A stretch of 64,000 bases of DNA from Gleimia hominis (lineage in GTDB: Bacteria; Actinomycetota; Actinomycetes; Actinomycetales; Actinomycetaceae), in assembly GCF_002871945.2 (NCBI RefSeq), contig NZ_CP126963.1, positions 1,736,001 through 1,800,000 on the forward strand, in the 5' to 3' direction. The stretch's first letter is position 1; every line of letters begins with the position of its first letter. The notes beneath the pieces were generated by a model. That model was not told where the DNA came from. It was given only the letters and a program-made list of their open reading frames with translations, and did not search any database. This document shows, in pieces, positions 46,382 through 55,612 of this stretch. Both the position numbers and the translations under genes were made by a program.

Positions 46382-46639
46382 TTAACGCCACCTCAGGGTC
46401 ATTAGGAACCCAACTAGTAACAAGCCAACTCCGCACGCCGTATTCCAACTACCAATCGCGGGAATCGGGTAACGGGCACCGGTCATGTAGGTGATAACCA
46501 GCCAAATCAAACCCAGAACGAGGATGGTGCAGAACGCGGGAGCCCACCAGCTGGGTGACATTGGGATCCCATCGGTCCAATGCTTAATCTCATTATCATC
46601 CTCATTATGCTTCTTCTTGCGCTTACCTGACTGTGCCAC
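46382..46639 (-). CDS. crgA: Cell division protein CrgA
   Basis: 85 residues from GTG 46639 with GGAAGGG upstream; the longer frame to 46693 would give an atypical N-terminus. Starts VAQSGKRKKK and has two membrane helices (WWAPAFCTILVLGLIWLVIT and ACGVGLLLVGFLMTL). CrgA helps assemble the divisome and recruits wall-synthesis proteins in actinobacteria. Normal length for the family. Confidence 0.93.
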   Translation of the reverse strand: MAQSGKRKKKHNEDDNEIKHWTDGIPMSPSWWAPAFCTILVLGLIWLVITYMTGARYPIPAIGSWNTACGVGLLLVGFLMTLRWR

Positions 46640-46775
46640 GAGTGTCCCTTCCGTAACCTTTAAGGTTAGCCCACTACAGTTGAACTGCCTCAAGATTCTT
46701 TAACGTGCATAGCGTATCAAGAAGTAAGGGCCTGTAAGTAAACCACGGACCATTATGAACATGAGGGGGTGAACG

Positions 46776-47507
46776 GTGGAACAGCCAGCGGCGAACAACG
46801 ATCGACGCGGTGCGTCAAAAAAAGTAACAGCCATGCTCGCACGATTCCTCGTTCCCGCATGCGCCGGTCTGTTGTTCATGCTACCCCACGGTGATCCCCA
46901 TGGAACCGCGCGGTACACCGGCACCGATGTGCATGCCCTCGTGATGAAAAAACAGCAGGTCGTAAACCAAATCAAAACTGAAAACCAGCAGCTACGCGGT
47001 GAACTAACAACACAGCTGAACAAACAGCTGGAAAACCAAGGGCCGGCAAATGCAACGGAACCCAGTGTGCCCAGCGGAATAACCGGATCCGGAATAACCG
47101 TGACGCTAACGGACGCGGTGGTTCCCGATACGCTGCCGAAAGACACGAACGTGGACGACCTCGTAATACACCAACAAGACATTGAAGCGACCCTGAACGC
47201 ACTCTGGACCGGAGGGGCAGAAGCTGTGAGCGTGCAGGGAAACAATGTGACCATGACGTCCACAATCCGGTGTGTTGGCAACGTGATTAACATCGACGGG
47301 CACCTGTACTCACCCCCATACGAGATCAGCGCAATCGGCAACAACGCGCAGCTACACCGCGCACTTAACAACGACCCTCAAATACAAGTCATTCAAGCAT
47401 ATGTGGTGCGATACGGCCTAGGGTTTAGCGTTAAAGACAATAGTGAGATTACGATTAAGACGCCAGAAAAAATGGCGGAACTAAAGTATGCGAAAGCGAT
47501 GGAGTAG
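46776..47507 (+). CDS. DUF881 family protein
   Basis: 243 residues from GTG 46776 with GAGGGGG upstream. One N-terminal membrane helix (LVPACAGLLFMLP), a coiled-coil stretch (KKQQVVNQIKTENQQLRGEL) and the DUF881 domain (GSGITVTLTDA, NALWTGGAEAVSVQGN, GNVINIDGHLYSPPYEISAIG). Located behind crgA as in most actinobacteria (Rv0012). Function unknown, likely linked to division or wall synthesis. Two bases separate it from the sortase. Confidence 0.92.
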   Translation: MEQPAANNDRRGASKKVTAMLARFLVPACAGLLFMLPHGDPHGTARYTGTDVHALVMKKQQVVNQIKTENQQLRGELTTQLNKQLENQGPANATEPSVPSGITGSGITVTLTDAVVPDTLPKDTNVDDLVIHQQDIEATLNALWTGGAEAVSVQGNNVTMTSTIRCVGNVINIDGHLYSPPYEISAIGNNAQLHRALNNDPQIQVIQAYVVRYGLGFSVKDNSEITIKTPEKMAELKYAKAME

Positions 47508-47509
47508 GT

Positions 47510-48241
47510 ATGCCCAGACACACAGCAGTTGCTGAAAAATCAGGACCAAGCATGTTGTCGCGTATCATCGGTGTGATCGGCGAGATTCTGATTACAATCG
47601 GCCTGATCCTCGGCCTGTACGTGTTCTGGCAGCTGTACTGGACCTCTTGGCAGGTTTCCGACAACCATCCAGCGGCAGTGGCACAGTTCGAAAAGAACCT
47701 CAAGCCAGCAAGTGAAAAACCAGGGGAAGAACGCTACGACGACCCACCCGAGTTCGACCGGGTAAAACACGGTGAAGTCATGGGAGTTCTACACAACACT
47801 AAATGGAACATGCAGATCCCCGTCGTGGAAGGCACGGACCAAAGACTGCTCGACCTGTCTTACGCAGGCCACTACGACACCACTCAACAACCCGGGGAAC
47901 TAGGTAACTTCGCGATGGCGGCGCACCGACGCACCTACGGTAACTCCTTCAGGCGCATCGACATCATGAAACCCGGTGACCGCATGGTATTCGAAACCCC
48001 AAAAGCATGGCTCGTTTACGAAGTAACAGACCACGAGATAGTGGACCCCGACGCCGGTGAAGTGCTTAACCCAGTACCCCACCAGTGGGACGTGCAGCCA
48101 AAAGACCGGCTCATGACCCTCACAACGTGCCACCCCGAATTCGGCAACTCAGAACGCTACATTCTGTACTCAAAACTCCACCACTGGGTGCCACGCGACA
48201 CCGGTAAACCAGCGGAACTACTCGGAAAGGCAGCGAAGTAA
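47510..48241 (+). CDS. Class E sortase
   Basis: 243 residues. N-terminal membrane helix (IGEILITIGLILGLYVFWQLY), then the sortase barrel with catalytic His in AMAAHRRTYGN, Cys in LTTCHP and Arg in SERYILY. Class E sortases anchor surface proteins or process pilins in high-GC Gram-positives. Lies between DUF881 and a 50-residue membrane protein. Confidence 0.94.
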   Translation: MPRHTAVAEKSGPSMLSRIIGVIGEILITIGLILGLYVFWQLYWTSWQVSDNHPAAVAQFEKNLKPASEKPGEERYDDPPEFDRVKHGEVMGVLHNTKWNMQIPVVEGTDQRLLDLSYAGHYDTTQQPGELGNFAMAAHRRTYGNSFRRIDIMKPGDRMVFETPKAWLVYEVTDHEIVDPDAGEVLNPVPHQWDVQPKDRLMTLTTCHPEFGNSERYILYSKLHHWVPRDTGKPAELLGKAAK

Positions 48242-48394
48242 ATGTACGGTTGGATTTTCAAACACCTGCCCGGCCCGAAATGGCTGAAGGTCATCGAATC
48301 GATAATACTGATCCTCGCGGTCGCGTACGCGCTCCTAGAGTGGGGTTTCCCGTGGGCACAAGAATACTTCCACCTAGGAGACGCCACCGTTTAA
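48242..48394 (+). CDS. Small membrane protein following the sortase (50 residues)
   Basis: ATG directly after the sortase stop codon. The protein begins MYGWIFKHLPGPKWLKVIES and has one hydrophobic segment (IILILAVAYALLEWGF). The N-terminal pattern of aromatic/basic residues followed by LPGP and a single helix recurs in short proteins at this position in other actinobacteria, so it is probably real and co-translated with the sortase. Function unknown. Its last codons form the first unit of a 21-bp repeat. Confidence 0.75.
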   Translation: MYGWIFKHLPGPKWLKVIESIILILAVAYALLEWGFPWAQEYFHLGDATV

Positions 48395-48475
48395 CTAGTT
48401 CAGCCCACCGTTTAACTAGTTCTATCCGTTGTTCGGCTAGTTCTGCTGGTTGTTTAACTAGTTCTGCTGGTTTTC
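48383..48475. repeat. ~21-bp repeats joining two convergent gene ends
   Basis: ACCGTTTAACTAGTTC occurs at 48386-48401 and 48407-48422 (21 bp apart), followed by diverged units (CCGTTGTTCGGCTAGTTC, then GGTTGTTTAACTAGTTCTGCTGG). The first unit contains the stop codon of the 50-residue gene and the last one the stop codon of pknB on the other strand. Confidence 0.8.
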
Positions 48476-50269
48476 CCCATTATTATTTGGGTCTTCCGAC
48501 GGTTCCTCTTGCGGTTCCTCTGACGGTTGCTGCGTAACCGTCGGCGTCGGGGTGGGCGCTGCCTTCGCCACCGTAATCGTGATCGTGTCCCCAATCTTCA
48601 CCGACCCCACCGGTTGCACATCCATCACCGTTCCCGGTTGCGCATCCGACGTTTCCACCTGCGTGGACCGGGTAGACAGACGCAGTTTTTGAAGGATATC
48701 CGTCACTTCCTGTTCCGATTTACCCGTGAGGTCATCGGGCACTGTAACGTAACCGCTCGCAATGTTTAGGTTAACCACGTCGCCGCGCTTCACGTCCGTA
48801 CCCGCTTTCGGGTCGGTAGACACCACGCGGTCCTTATCCACAGATGGGTCGTCAACCGAGTTCACGTTCCCGATCTTCAACCCCAGTTTCTCTAACTGGT
48901 CGCGCGCCTCAGACTGCGTGAGCCCACCCAGGTCCGGGACCTTCTCGGACGCCGGGCCAGAAGACAGTCGGACCGTTACAGTGCTGCCTTTCTTCACTTC
49001 ACTGCCCGGTTTCGGATCGGCAGAAACCACGGAATCTTGCGGAATCGTCTCGTCCGCAACCGGGTCTCCAACCACCATCTTCAAACCCGCGTCCGTCAAC
49101 TGGGCCCGCGCCTCATCTTGCGTAACCCCCACGATTCCAGTTGGGATTGTGACCATCTCTTCTTTCGGATCCGGCCGGTTTGAAATAAACAACCATGTGG
49201 CCACGAGCCCCGCGATCACCAGCGCCGCTAACACCAGTGTTATCCACAAGCCTTTGCGTGACTTGTTTTCTTCTTCCTCCTGAGGTTCTCTGTCCTCTTC
49301 ACGTTTTTGCACCCGAGTCGGTGCCACAGCAGGCATCTGCGCCGCATTAATCATGCGCGTCTGCGTGGGTTCATTCTGCCAAACCGACGCCATGGGGGCG
49401 GTAACCGCACCGCCACGCAGCGCGTGCTGCAAGTCCATGTTCATAACCTGCGCGCTCTCATAGCGCTTAGCTTTATCTTTCGCCAGCGCTTTCAACACCA
49501 CGCGGTCAATCGCTTCGGGCACATCCGCCGTTATCGACGAAGGAGTGGGAGGTACCTCAGACACGTGCTGGTACGCCACCGCAACCGCGGAATCACCTTT
49601 AAACGGCGGCTGACCCGTCAGCAGTTCAAACAGGACACACCCGGTTGAGTACAGGTCGGAGCGCTCGTCCACGGTTTCTCCCCGCGCCTGCTCTGGCGAC
49701 AAGTACTGGGCGGTACCTACCACCGCGTTGGTTTGCGTCATCGTGGCCTGCGAATCCGTGATCGCCCGGGCAATCCCAAAGTCCATCACCTTGATCTTGC
49801 CGGTGTTCGTTAGCATGATGTTCGCGGGTTTAATATCGCGGTGAACCAGACCCATCGAATGCGAGTACTCTAGTGCACTGAGCACCCCCGAAATGATCTC
49901 CACGGCCTCATCAATAGGAACAGGCGCCCCACCCGACAGAAGGTCGCGCACAGTGTGGCCCTCAACGTACTCCATAACAATGTAGGGGATGGAAACCTGG
50001 CTGCCGTCCGGGGTCGTAATACTCTCTTCCCCCGTGTCATATACCGCCACAATATTAGGATGGTTCAAAGACGCCGCCGCCTGAGCTTCACGCCGGAACC
50101 GGGTTTGGAAGATTGAATCGCGCGCCAAGTCGGTGCGCAGCATCTTGATCGCCACGATGCGTGACAGGCGCGTGTCGAACCCAAGGTGCACCTGGGCCAT
50201 ACCACCGCGACCTATCATGGCCCTAATCTCGTAGCGGCCCGCTAGCAGCTGGGGCTGATCGGAACCCAT
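48458..50269 (-). CDS. pknB: Serine/threonine protein kinase PknB with three PASTA domains
   Basis: 603 residues. Kinase domain with GRGGMAQVHLG loop, Lys in VAIKML, HRDIKPANIM and DFGIARA; juxtamembrane Gln/Glu-rich segment; one helix (WITLVLAALVIAGLVATWLF); then three PASTA repeats (each with the [A/S]xDPxxGxxVxxG pattern) and a Pro/Glu/Gln/Asn-rich tail. PASTA domains sense muropeptides or lipid II. It phosphorylates wall and division proteins; FhaA/FhaB and MurJ partners are encoded nearby. Overlaps pknA by 28 bp. Last gene of the operon. Confidence 0.96.
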   Translation of the reverse strand: MGSDQPQLLAGRYEIRAMIGRGGMAQVHLGFDTRLSRIVAIKMLRTDLARDSIFQTRFRREAQAAASLNHPNIVAVYDTGEESITTPDGSQVSIPYIVMEYVEGHTVRDLLSGGAPVPIDEAVEIISGVLSALEYSHSMGLVHRDIKPANIMLTNTGKIKVMDFGIARAITDSQATMTQTNAVVGTAQYLSPEQARGETVDERSDLYSTGCVLFELLTGQPPFKGDSAVAVAYQHVSEVPPTPSSITADVPEAIDRVVLKALAKDKAKRYESAQVMNMDLQHALRGGAVTAPMASVWQNEPTQTRMINAAQMPAVAPTRVQKREEDREPQEEEENKSRKGLWITLVLAALVIAGLVATWLFISNRPDPKEEMVTIPTGIVGVTQDEARAQLTDAGLKMVVGDPVADETIPQDSVVSADPKPGSEVKKGSTVTVRLSSGPASEKVPDLGGLTQSEARDQLEKLGLKIGNVNSVDDPSVDKDRVVSTDPKAGTDVKRGDVVNLNIASGYVTVPDDLTGKSEQEVTDILQKLRLSTRSTQVETSDAQPGTVMDVQPVGSVKIGDTITITVAKAAPTPTPTVTQQPSEEPQEEPSEDPNNNGENQQN

Positions 50270-51561
50270 GGGATTACCTCCGTTGTCGTAGCGTTTAATT
50301 GAGAGTCTAGTTTTTGGTCAAAGCTGGTGGTCACTAACGCTGCCTGCGTTTGAGGTGGGGAGGCGCTCGCGGTGGCGCTGCGGGTCCAAAATACGATTGC
50401 GAAAGTGATGGCAAATAGAACTATTGCTAATCCGACTAGTTCCACAGTGTATGTGGGTGGGCTAGTTGCATGTCGCCATGAGGAATCGTGCAACCCAGGC
50501 GTGCTCGGCTGGGGAGTGGCCCTATTGGTGGCACTCGGTTCCGCGGGTGAGCTTGACGTCGTGGAGGCAGGGCTAGTTTTCGAGCGGGACGCAACTAGTT
50601 GCGCATTAGCGGAACCATAGTTGGCGGAGTTGACAGCTACTGGTGTGTTTGGGCTTTCTCCCATTTTGTGGTGACCAGAGGCATTAGAGTTGTCTGTTCT
50701 AGCAGGTAGTGTCAGCGCAGTGGGAGCCGGGGAAATCCCAAGCTTGCGCGCCACCTGCGTCAACTGTTTCGCAAGAGCTGCGCCATCTTGCGGCCGATCT
50801 TGAGGTTTCTTCCGAAGCAGTGACATCACAATCTGCGCGAGCTCGTGCGGCACGTCCTCTGGCAGAGGCGGAACCGGGTCGTTCACGTGCGCAAACGCCA
50901 CATCCACTTGGGTTTTACCCGAAAATGGGCGCCGACCCGCCAGTGCCTCATAAGCAATAACCCCCAACGCATACAAGTCACCAACGTGATTCGCAACCTC
51001 ACCCATCGCCTGTTCCGGCGGCAAATACTGAGCGGTACCCATAACCATCCCCGCCTCCGTCATCGTCGCCTGCGTGGACGTGGTAGAAATCCCGAAATCC
51101 GTCAATTTCACCTGCCCATCAGGCGTAATCAACAAGTTCGAAGGCTTAATGTCGCGATGCACAATATCTTTATCTTTCGCAGCCTGCAGCGCGTACGCCG
51201 TCTGAATCAACACGGGCAGCAGCTGCGCGGGCGCAATCCGATTCCCACCCTTCAAGTAGTCATTAAACGGCCGACCCGTCACCAGCTCCATGATGATCCA
51301 CCCGATACCGTCGTCCTCACCGTGATCAAGCACCGCGGCGATATTGGGGTGGGTTACCTCCATGGCATTACGCGCCTCAACCCGCAGGCGCGCGAGGAAC
51401 GTTTGGTTCCCCATCAGGTCGGCTTTCAACACTTTCGCAGCCAGCATCCGGCCCGTAACCTGGTCGCGCGTGGACCACACTTCACCCATGCCACCCACCG
51501 CGATCTGGCGGATCAGCATGTAGCGGCCCCCCAGGGTCATACCTGCGTAAATACTAGCCAT
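50242..51561 (-). CDS. pknA: Serine/threonine protein kinase PknA
   Basis: 439 residues from ATG 51561, which overlaps the pbpA stop; the longer frame to 51693 lies inside pbpA. Kinase motifs AVGGMGEVW, VHRDIKPSNLL and DFGIS are complete. A Ser/Thr/Pro-rich spacer precedes one membrane helix (VELVGLAIVLFAITFAIVFW) and a short extracellular tail without PASTA repeats. Works with PknB in control of cell shape and division. Confidence 0.95.
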   Translation of the reverse strand: MASIYAGMTLGGRYMLIRQIAVGGMGEVWSTRDQVTGRMLAAKVLKADLMGNQTFLARLRVEARNAMEVTHPNIAAVLDHGEDDGIGWIIMELVTGRPFNDYLKGGNRIAPAQLLPVLIQTAYALQAAKDKDIVHRDIKPSNLLITPDGQVKLTDFGISTTSTQATMTEAGMVMGTAQYLPPEQAMGEVANHVGDLYALGVIAYEALAGRRPFSGKTQVDVAFAHVNDPVPPLPEDVPHELAQIVMSLLRKKPQDRPQDGAALAKQLTQVARKLGISPAPTALTLPARTDNSNASGHHKMGESPNTPVAVNSANYGSANAQLVASRSKTSPASTTSSSPAEPSATNRATPQPSTPGLHDSSWRHATSPPTYTVELVGLAIVLFAITFAIVFWTRSATASASPPQTQAALVTTSFDQKLDSQLNATTTEVIPWVPISPSC

Positions 51562-53008
51562 TGAGCCCCGCTTCCAACATCGCTCGGGCAATTGGCCCGG
51601 CATCCGAACCACCACCGGGGTGCGGGCTCGTTTCGTCACCTTCCACAGCCACGGCCACCACCATCGGGTTATCCGACCCCGTGTTGTACGCAACCACCCA
51701 GGCGGTAGTGCGATCGCTTCCCGTTTCTGCCGTACCGGTTTTCGCCGCTATTTTCGCAGCATCCGTGCGCATAGATTGCCCCGTGCCGTATGGTTTAGAC
51801 ACCACATCCAACATCATTGCCTGCAGTTTCTTAGCTGTATCCGCACTGATTGGTTGGCCCAGTTCCTCCGGATCTGTGGTTTTCAGTTTTTCTAAATCCG
51901 AACTGAGTACTTGGTCAATTAAATACGGTTTCATGAGGGTACCTTGGTTAGCTACTGCCGCGCCCACCATCGCCATCTGCATGGGGGTAACCTGCACATC
52001 CGACTGGCCAATACCCGCCAGGGGGACTTGTGCCTCATCCAAATTATCTGGAAAAACAGACTCGGTGACAGGCATGGGAATCTGCAGTGATTCGTCAAAC
52101 CCGAACGCGCGCGCCTGCTTGCGCAACGCCTCCGCGCCAACCGTGACGGCGGACTGGCCAAACGACGTGTTACACGAACGTGCGAACGCTTCCGCCATGG
52201 TTGGATGCCCATCGCCGCACTGCATTCCGGTAATATTAGGCAGCTTCGTGTTCGTTCCCGGCAGGGTGATCGCAGCCCCACCTTCAACCGTGGAATCGGG
52301 GTTAAACTTACCGCTTTCCAACATGGCGGCCGCAGTGATGATCTTAAATGCCGAACCGGGCGGGTAGCGGTTACCTGCAATCGCGCGGTTCACCAGCGGT
52401 TTATTCGGATCTTTACTCAGTTCTTCACTGCGTTTTAAGACCTTATTGTTGTCAGAGCTAGACAGTTCCGTTGGATCGTATGAAGGTGAAGAATAAAGCG
52501 TGAGGATCTTGCCCGTCTTCGCTTCCAACGCCACCGCGGCGCCCTTGCGACCCCCCAAACCTTTCGCAGCAGCCTGCTGCATACGCGGGTTGAGAGTTAG
52601 GGAAACACCGCCGCCCTGCCGGTCCGCACCGGTAAGGAGGTTCTGCACGCGCTGCGTCCACAGGGAAGGGGCGTTGCCCTCCAAAATCGTGTCCGCATAC
52701 TGCTCTAACCCAGTTGCTGAACCCAAGTTAACGGAAAACCACCCGGTCACGGGCGCGTAGAGGGCCTTACCGGGGTACGTGCGTTCAAAACGTTTAGTCT
52801 TGGGAATCGGAGTGGATTCCGCGACCGCCCGCCCGGCCACGACAATTGGACCGCGGTCACGTTCAGAAGCATGCAAAAAAGTGCGGGAGTTACGCGAATC
52901 CGCGTTCAACCGGGGCGCGGCGATGAACTGAATATAAGTGGCAGCTAAAGCCAGCGCGGCGAGCATGGCGACAACCAGGATGTAAAGGCGGCGGATCTGA
53001 GCGTTCAC
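51554..53008 (-). CDS. pbpA: Penicillin-binding protein A (class B transpeptidase)
   Basis: 484 residues from GTG 53008 with GGAGGTGA six bases upstream. N-terminal membrane helix (LYILVVAMLAALALAATYIQF), then the transpeptidase with active-site serine PGSAFKI (SxxK), SCN motif in RSCNTSFG and KTGTAE. Cross-links peptidoglycan in partnership with the SEDS protein encoded just upstream. Confidence 0.95.
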   Translation of the reverse strand: MNAQIRRLYILVVAMLAALALAATYIQFIAAPRLNADSRNSRTFLHASERDRGPIVVAGRAVAESTPIPKTKRFERTYPGKALYAPVTGWFSVNLGSATGLEQYADTILEGNAPSLWTQRVQNLLTGADRQGGGVSLTLNPRMQQAAAKGLGGRKGAAVALEAKTGKILTLYSSPSYDPTELSSSDNNKVLKRSEELSKDPNKPLVNRAIAGNRYPPGSAFKIITAAAMLESGKFNPDSTVEGGAAITLPGTNTKLPNITGMQCGDGHPTMAEAFARSCNTSFGQSAVTVGAEALRKQARAFGFDESLQIPMPVTESVFPDNLDEAQVPLAGIGQSDVQVTPMQMAMVGAAVANQGTLMKPYLIDQVLSSDLEKLKTTDPEELGQPISADTAKKLQAMMLDVVSKPYGTGQSMRTDAAKIAAKTGTAETGSDRTTAWVVAYNTGSDNPMVVAVAVEGDETSPHPGGGSDAGPIARAMLEAGLNG

Positions 53009-54358
53009 TCACTTCACCTCCTGCGTGTGCGTGGGCCGGCGGGACGCGTCAGAAATGCGCAGCAGCAAGGCAATCAGAATCCACGACGCGATCATCGACG
53101 AGCCCCCTTGTGCTAGGAACGGTGCCGTCAGACCCGTCAGGGGGATTATGCGCGTGATTCCACCTAGAACAACGAACAGTTGCAAGGCTAGGGAAAATGA
53201 GATGCCGGAAGCTAAGAGTTTACCGAAGCCATCCCGCACCCCGATTGCGGCGCGAAGCCCACGTTGGATTAACACCAGGTACATGAGGAGGATGGCAAGC
53301 AGCCCGGTGAGCCCCAGTTCCTCAGCGAGGGAAGACAGGATGAAGTCAGACTGGGCGAAGGGAACTAACTGCGGGTAGCCGCGCCCCCACCCGGTTCCAA
53401 GCAACCCCCCGGACGCCATACCGAACTGACCTTGCACCACCTGGCCGGAACCGCCGATCGCGTTGTATACCTGCGGGTCGAACGCGTGCAACCAAATGTT
53501 TATCCGCTGCCGAACGTGCGAGAACGTGTGCATCGCTGCCCATGCGGCGGGAATGAAAGAGATCGCGCCGATCACGAGCCACGACACCCGGTTGGTGGCC
53601 ACGTACAGCATGGCTACGAACAGGCCGAAGAACAGCAGGGAAGTCCCCAGGTCGCGTTGGAACACGAGGATCGCTAACGACGTTAGCCACACCACGATAA
53701 TGGGGCCGAGATCGCGCCCGCGCGGCAGACGTAAACCCAGTATTTTGGGCCCCCCGATTGAGAGTTTGTCGCGGTTATCCACCAGATAGCCAGCGAAAAA
53801 CACGGCGAGGGTGATTTTCACGAACTCCGCGGGTTGGATGGAAGCGAACCCGAGATTCAACCAGATCCGCGACCCGAAGTGTTCCACTCCGAGACCCGGC
53901 ACCAGGGGCGACAGGAGCAGCACCAAAGAGATGATCATCGCGGTGAACGTGTAGCGGCGCAGCAGCCGATGGTCTTTAACAAAAATGAGTACTAGGGCGG
54001 CGGCGAGCAGGCCGGCGGCCGTCATGAGGAGCTGTTTGATTCCCGTTTGCGGTTGGTCGAGCAGCTTATACGACATGTCGAGCCGGAAAATCATGGCCAT
54101 CCCCACGCCTGATAGGGCCACCGCCATGGGGAGGATAACGGGGTCGGAGTAGGGCGCAAACTTGCGTACCCCCAGGTCTGCGACAATCGCGATAATTACC
54201 AGTAGGCCCGCGTGCAATCCCACGTTCGTCGGTAAAGTGTCGGTGCGGTTAATGTAGGTCAGCACGTACCCGCCTAAACCAGCTGCTATCGCGCCGATTA
54301 ACAAGAGTAGTTCAACGAACGGGCGTCGCCGCGCCGGCGTGATTGTCGCGGTTGCCAT
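53009..54358 (-). CDS. rodA: SEDS peptidoglycan glycosyltransferase RodA/FtsW type
   Basis: 449 residues with about 10-12 membrane helices. SEDS motifs: ILVFQRDLGTSLLFFGLF, GGLLGTGWGRG, VPFAQSDFILSSLAEELG and LAQGGSSMIASW, holding the catalytic Asp and conserved Gln/Glu residues. Polymerises glycan strands together with PbpA. The ATG follows the pstP stop without a gap. Confidence 0.95.
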   Translation of the reverse strand: MATATITPARRRPFVELLLLIGAIAAGLGGYVLTYINRTDTLPTNVGLHAGLLVIIAIVADLGVRKFAPYSDPVILPMAVALSGVGMAMIFRLDMSYKLLDQPQTGIKQLLMTAAGLLAAALVLIFVKDHRLLRRYTFTAMIISLVLLLSPLVPGLGVEHFGSRIWLNLGFASIQPAEFVKITLAVFFAGYLVDNRDKLSIGGPKILGLRLPRGRDLGPIIVVWLTSLAILVFQRDLGTSLLFFGLFVAMLYVATNRVSWLVIGAISFIPAAWAAMHTFSHVRQRINIWLHAFDPQVYNAIGGSGQVVQGQFGMASGGLLGTGWGRGYPQLVPFAQSDFILSSLAEELGLTGLLAILLMYLVLIQRGLRAAIGVRDGFGKLLASGISFSLALQLFVVLGGITRIIPLTGLTAPFLAQGGSSMIASWILIALLLRISDASRRPTHTQEVK

Positions 54359-55612
54359 TTAGTGATCACCGTCCGCGGGTGCGTTGGCGGATGGGTCTTT
54401 CTTTTCGGCGGATGAGGCTTTCTTTTCGTTGTTCAAAGAGTTTATGTACGCGTCGATTTGTTCGCGTGAGGAGCGGCGCACCGGGTCTTGAAGCCTTGAT
54501 TGTTCCACTGGTTTCAGGTCTTCAACTTTGATTGGGGTGACTTCTACGGGGTGGAATAGTTTCCACGGGCCGAGCGACTGGGGGATACCGCGGTAGATCA
54601 CTACGGAACCGTTGTTAGCCTTGGCGAAGAACTGGTTTTGGCTCCACACGTATCCGGCCCACCCACCGAGCGCGAGAAGGGCAACTAGCAGCAGAGTGAA
54701 AAATGGGGTGATCCACCGTTTCCGTTTTGGTACGGTATCTTCCCCTTCGTCTTCCTCATCTTCCTCTGGGGCTTGAGGGTTTAGGGTGGCGGCGCGGGCG
54801 GCTGCGGAGGAGCCTCCGCGGGTGGGTGCGGCCCGGTCCACTGCGATTGAACCTACAATTTGTGGTGCCTGCACGGGTTCTTGGCCGGCGGGCACGATGT
54901 CCGCGATAACGCACGTGATGTTGTCTGGGCCACCGGCGCGCAGCGCAAGGCGGATGAGTTTTTCACAGCACTGACCGGGGTCGTCTACTTGCGCGAGGGT
55001 TTGCGCAATGGTTTCGGCGGACACCACGCCAGAGAGGCCGTCAGAACACAGGAGCCACCGGTCGCCCTCCACGGCTTCGCGCACGGATTCGTCTGCTGCC
55101 ACATCTCCGTCGGTGTCCCCCAGGATTCGCAGCACTACGGAACGTTGTGGGTGGTTTTGTGCCTCCTGAGGGGTGATTTGCCCAGTTTGAATCAGGTACT
55201 GCACAAACGAGTGGTCGGTAGTCACCTGCGTCAACTGGTCGTCGCGCAGCACGTACGCGCGCGAGTCCCCCACGTGCACCATCGCCATCTTGTTTCCCGA
55301 TCGCAGCAGAGCGATACACGTGGTCCCTAATCCCTTGAGGTCCGAATCGTTCGAAGATCGTTCAATCAAGTCCTCGTGGGCATCGCGCAGGGCGGAGCGT
55401 AAGAGGTGCAGCATGTCTTCTGCACGGTGATCGTCGGAATCCAGTGGCGCTAGGTGCGCGATCGCTACGGCGGAGGCGATGTCCCCACCGGCTGGGCCAC
55501 CCATCCCGTCAGCTAAAACTAGTAGGTGCGGGCCAGCGTAACCGGAGTCTTGATTGTTCTTGCGAACTAAACCAACGTCAGAACGGGCAGCGAAACGGAA
55601 ATCAACGGGCAT
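54359..55612 (-). CDS. pstP: PP2C-family serine/threonine phosphatase PstP
   Basis: 417 residues. Catalytic domain with RSDVGLVRKNNQD, LADGMGGPAGGD, HVGDSRAYVLRD and GGPDNITCVIAD, carrying the metal-binding aspartates. A cytoplasmic acidic linker, one helix (PFFTLLLVALLALGGWAGYVW) and a ~100-residue extracellular part follow. Reverses PknA/PknB phosphorylation. Start overlaps the fhaB stop by one base. Confidence 0.95.
   Translation of the reverse strand: MPVDFRFAARSDVGLVRKNNQDSGYAGPHLLVLADGMGGPAGGDIASAVAIAHLAPLDSDDHRAEDMLHLLRSALRDAHEDLIERSSNDSDLKGLGTTCIALLRSGNKMAMVHVGDSRAYVLRDDQLTQVTTDHSFVQYLIQTGQITPQEAQNHPQRSVVLRILGDTDGDVAADESVREAVEGDRWLLCSDGLSGVVSAETIAQTLAQVDDPGQCCEKLIRLALRAGGPDNITCVIADIVPAGQEPVQAPQIVGSIAVDRAAPTRGGSSAAARAATLNPQAPEEDEEDEGEDTVPKRKRWITPFFTLLLVALLALGGWAGYVWSQNQFFAKANNGSVVIYRGIPQSLGPWKLFHPVEVTPIKVEDLKPVEQSRLQDPVRRSSREQIDAYINSLNNEKKASSAEKKDPSANAPADGDH

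Noticed and set aside
49240..49248. Perfect DnaA box sequence inside pknB (and TGTGGATAA inside gyrA near 40097)
   Set aside because: Isolated 9-mers within coding sequence far from the origin clusters; expected by chance in a window of this size.
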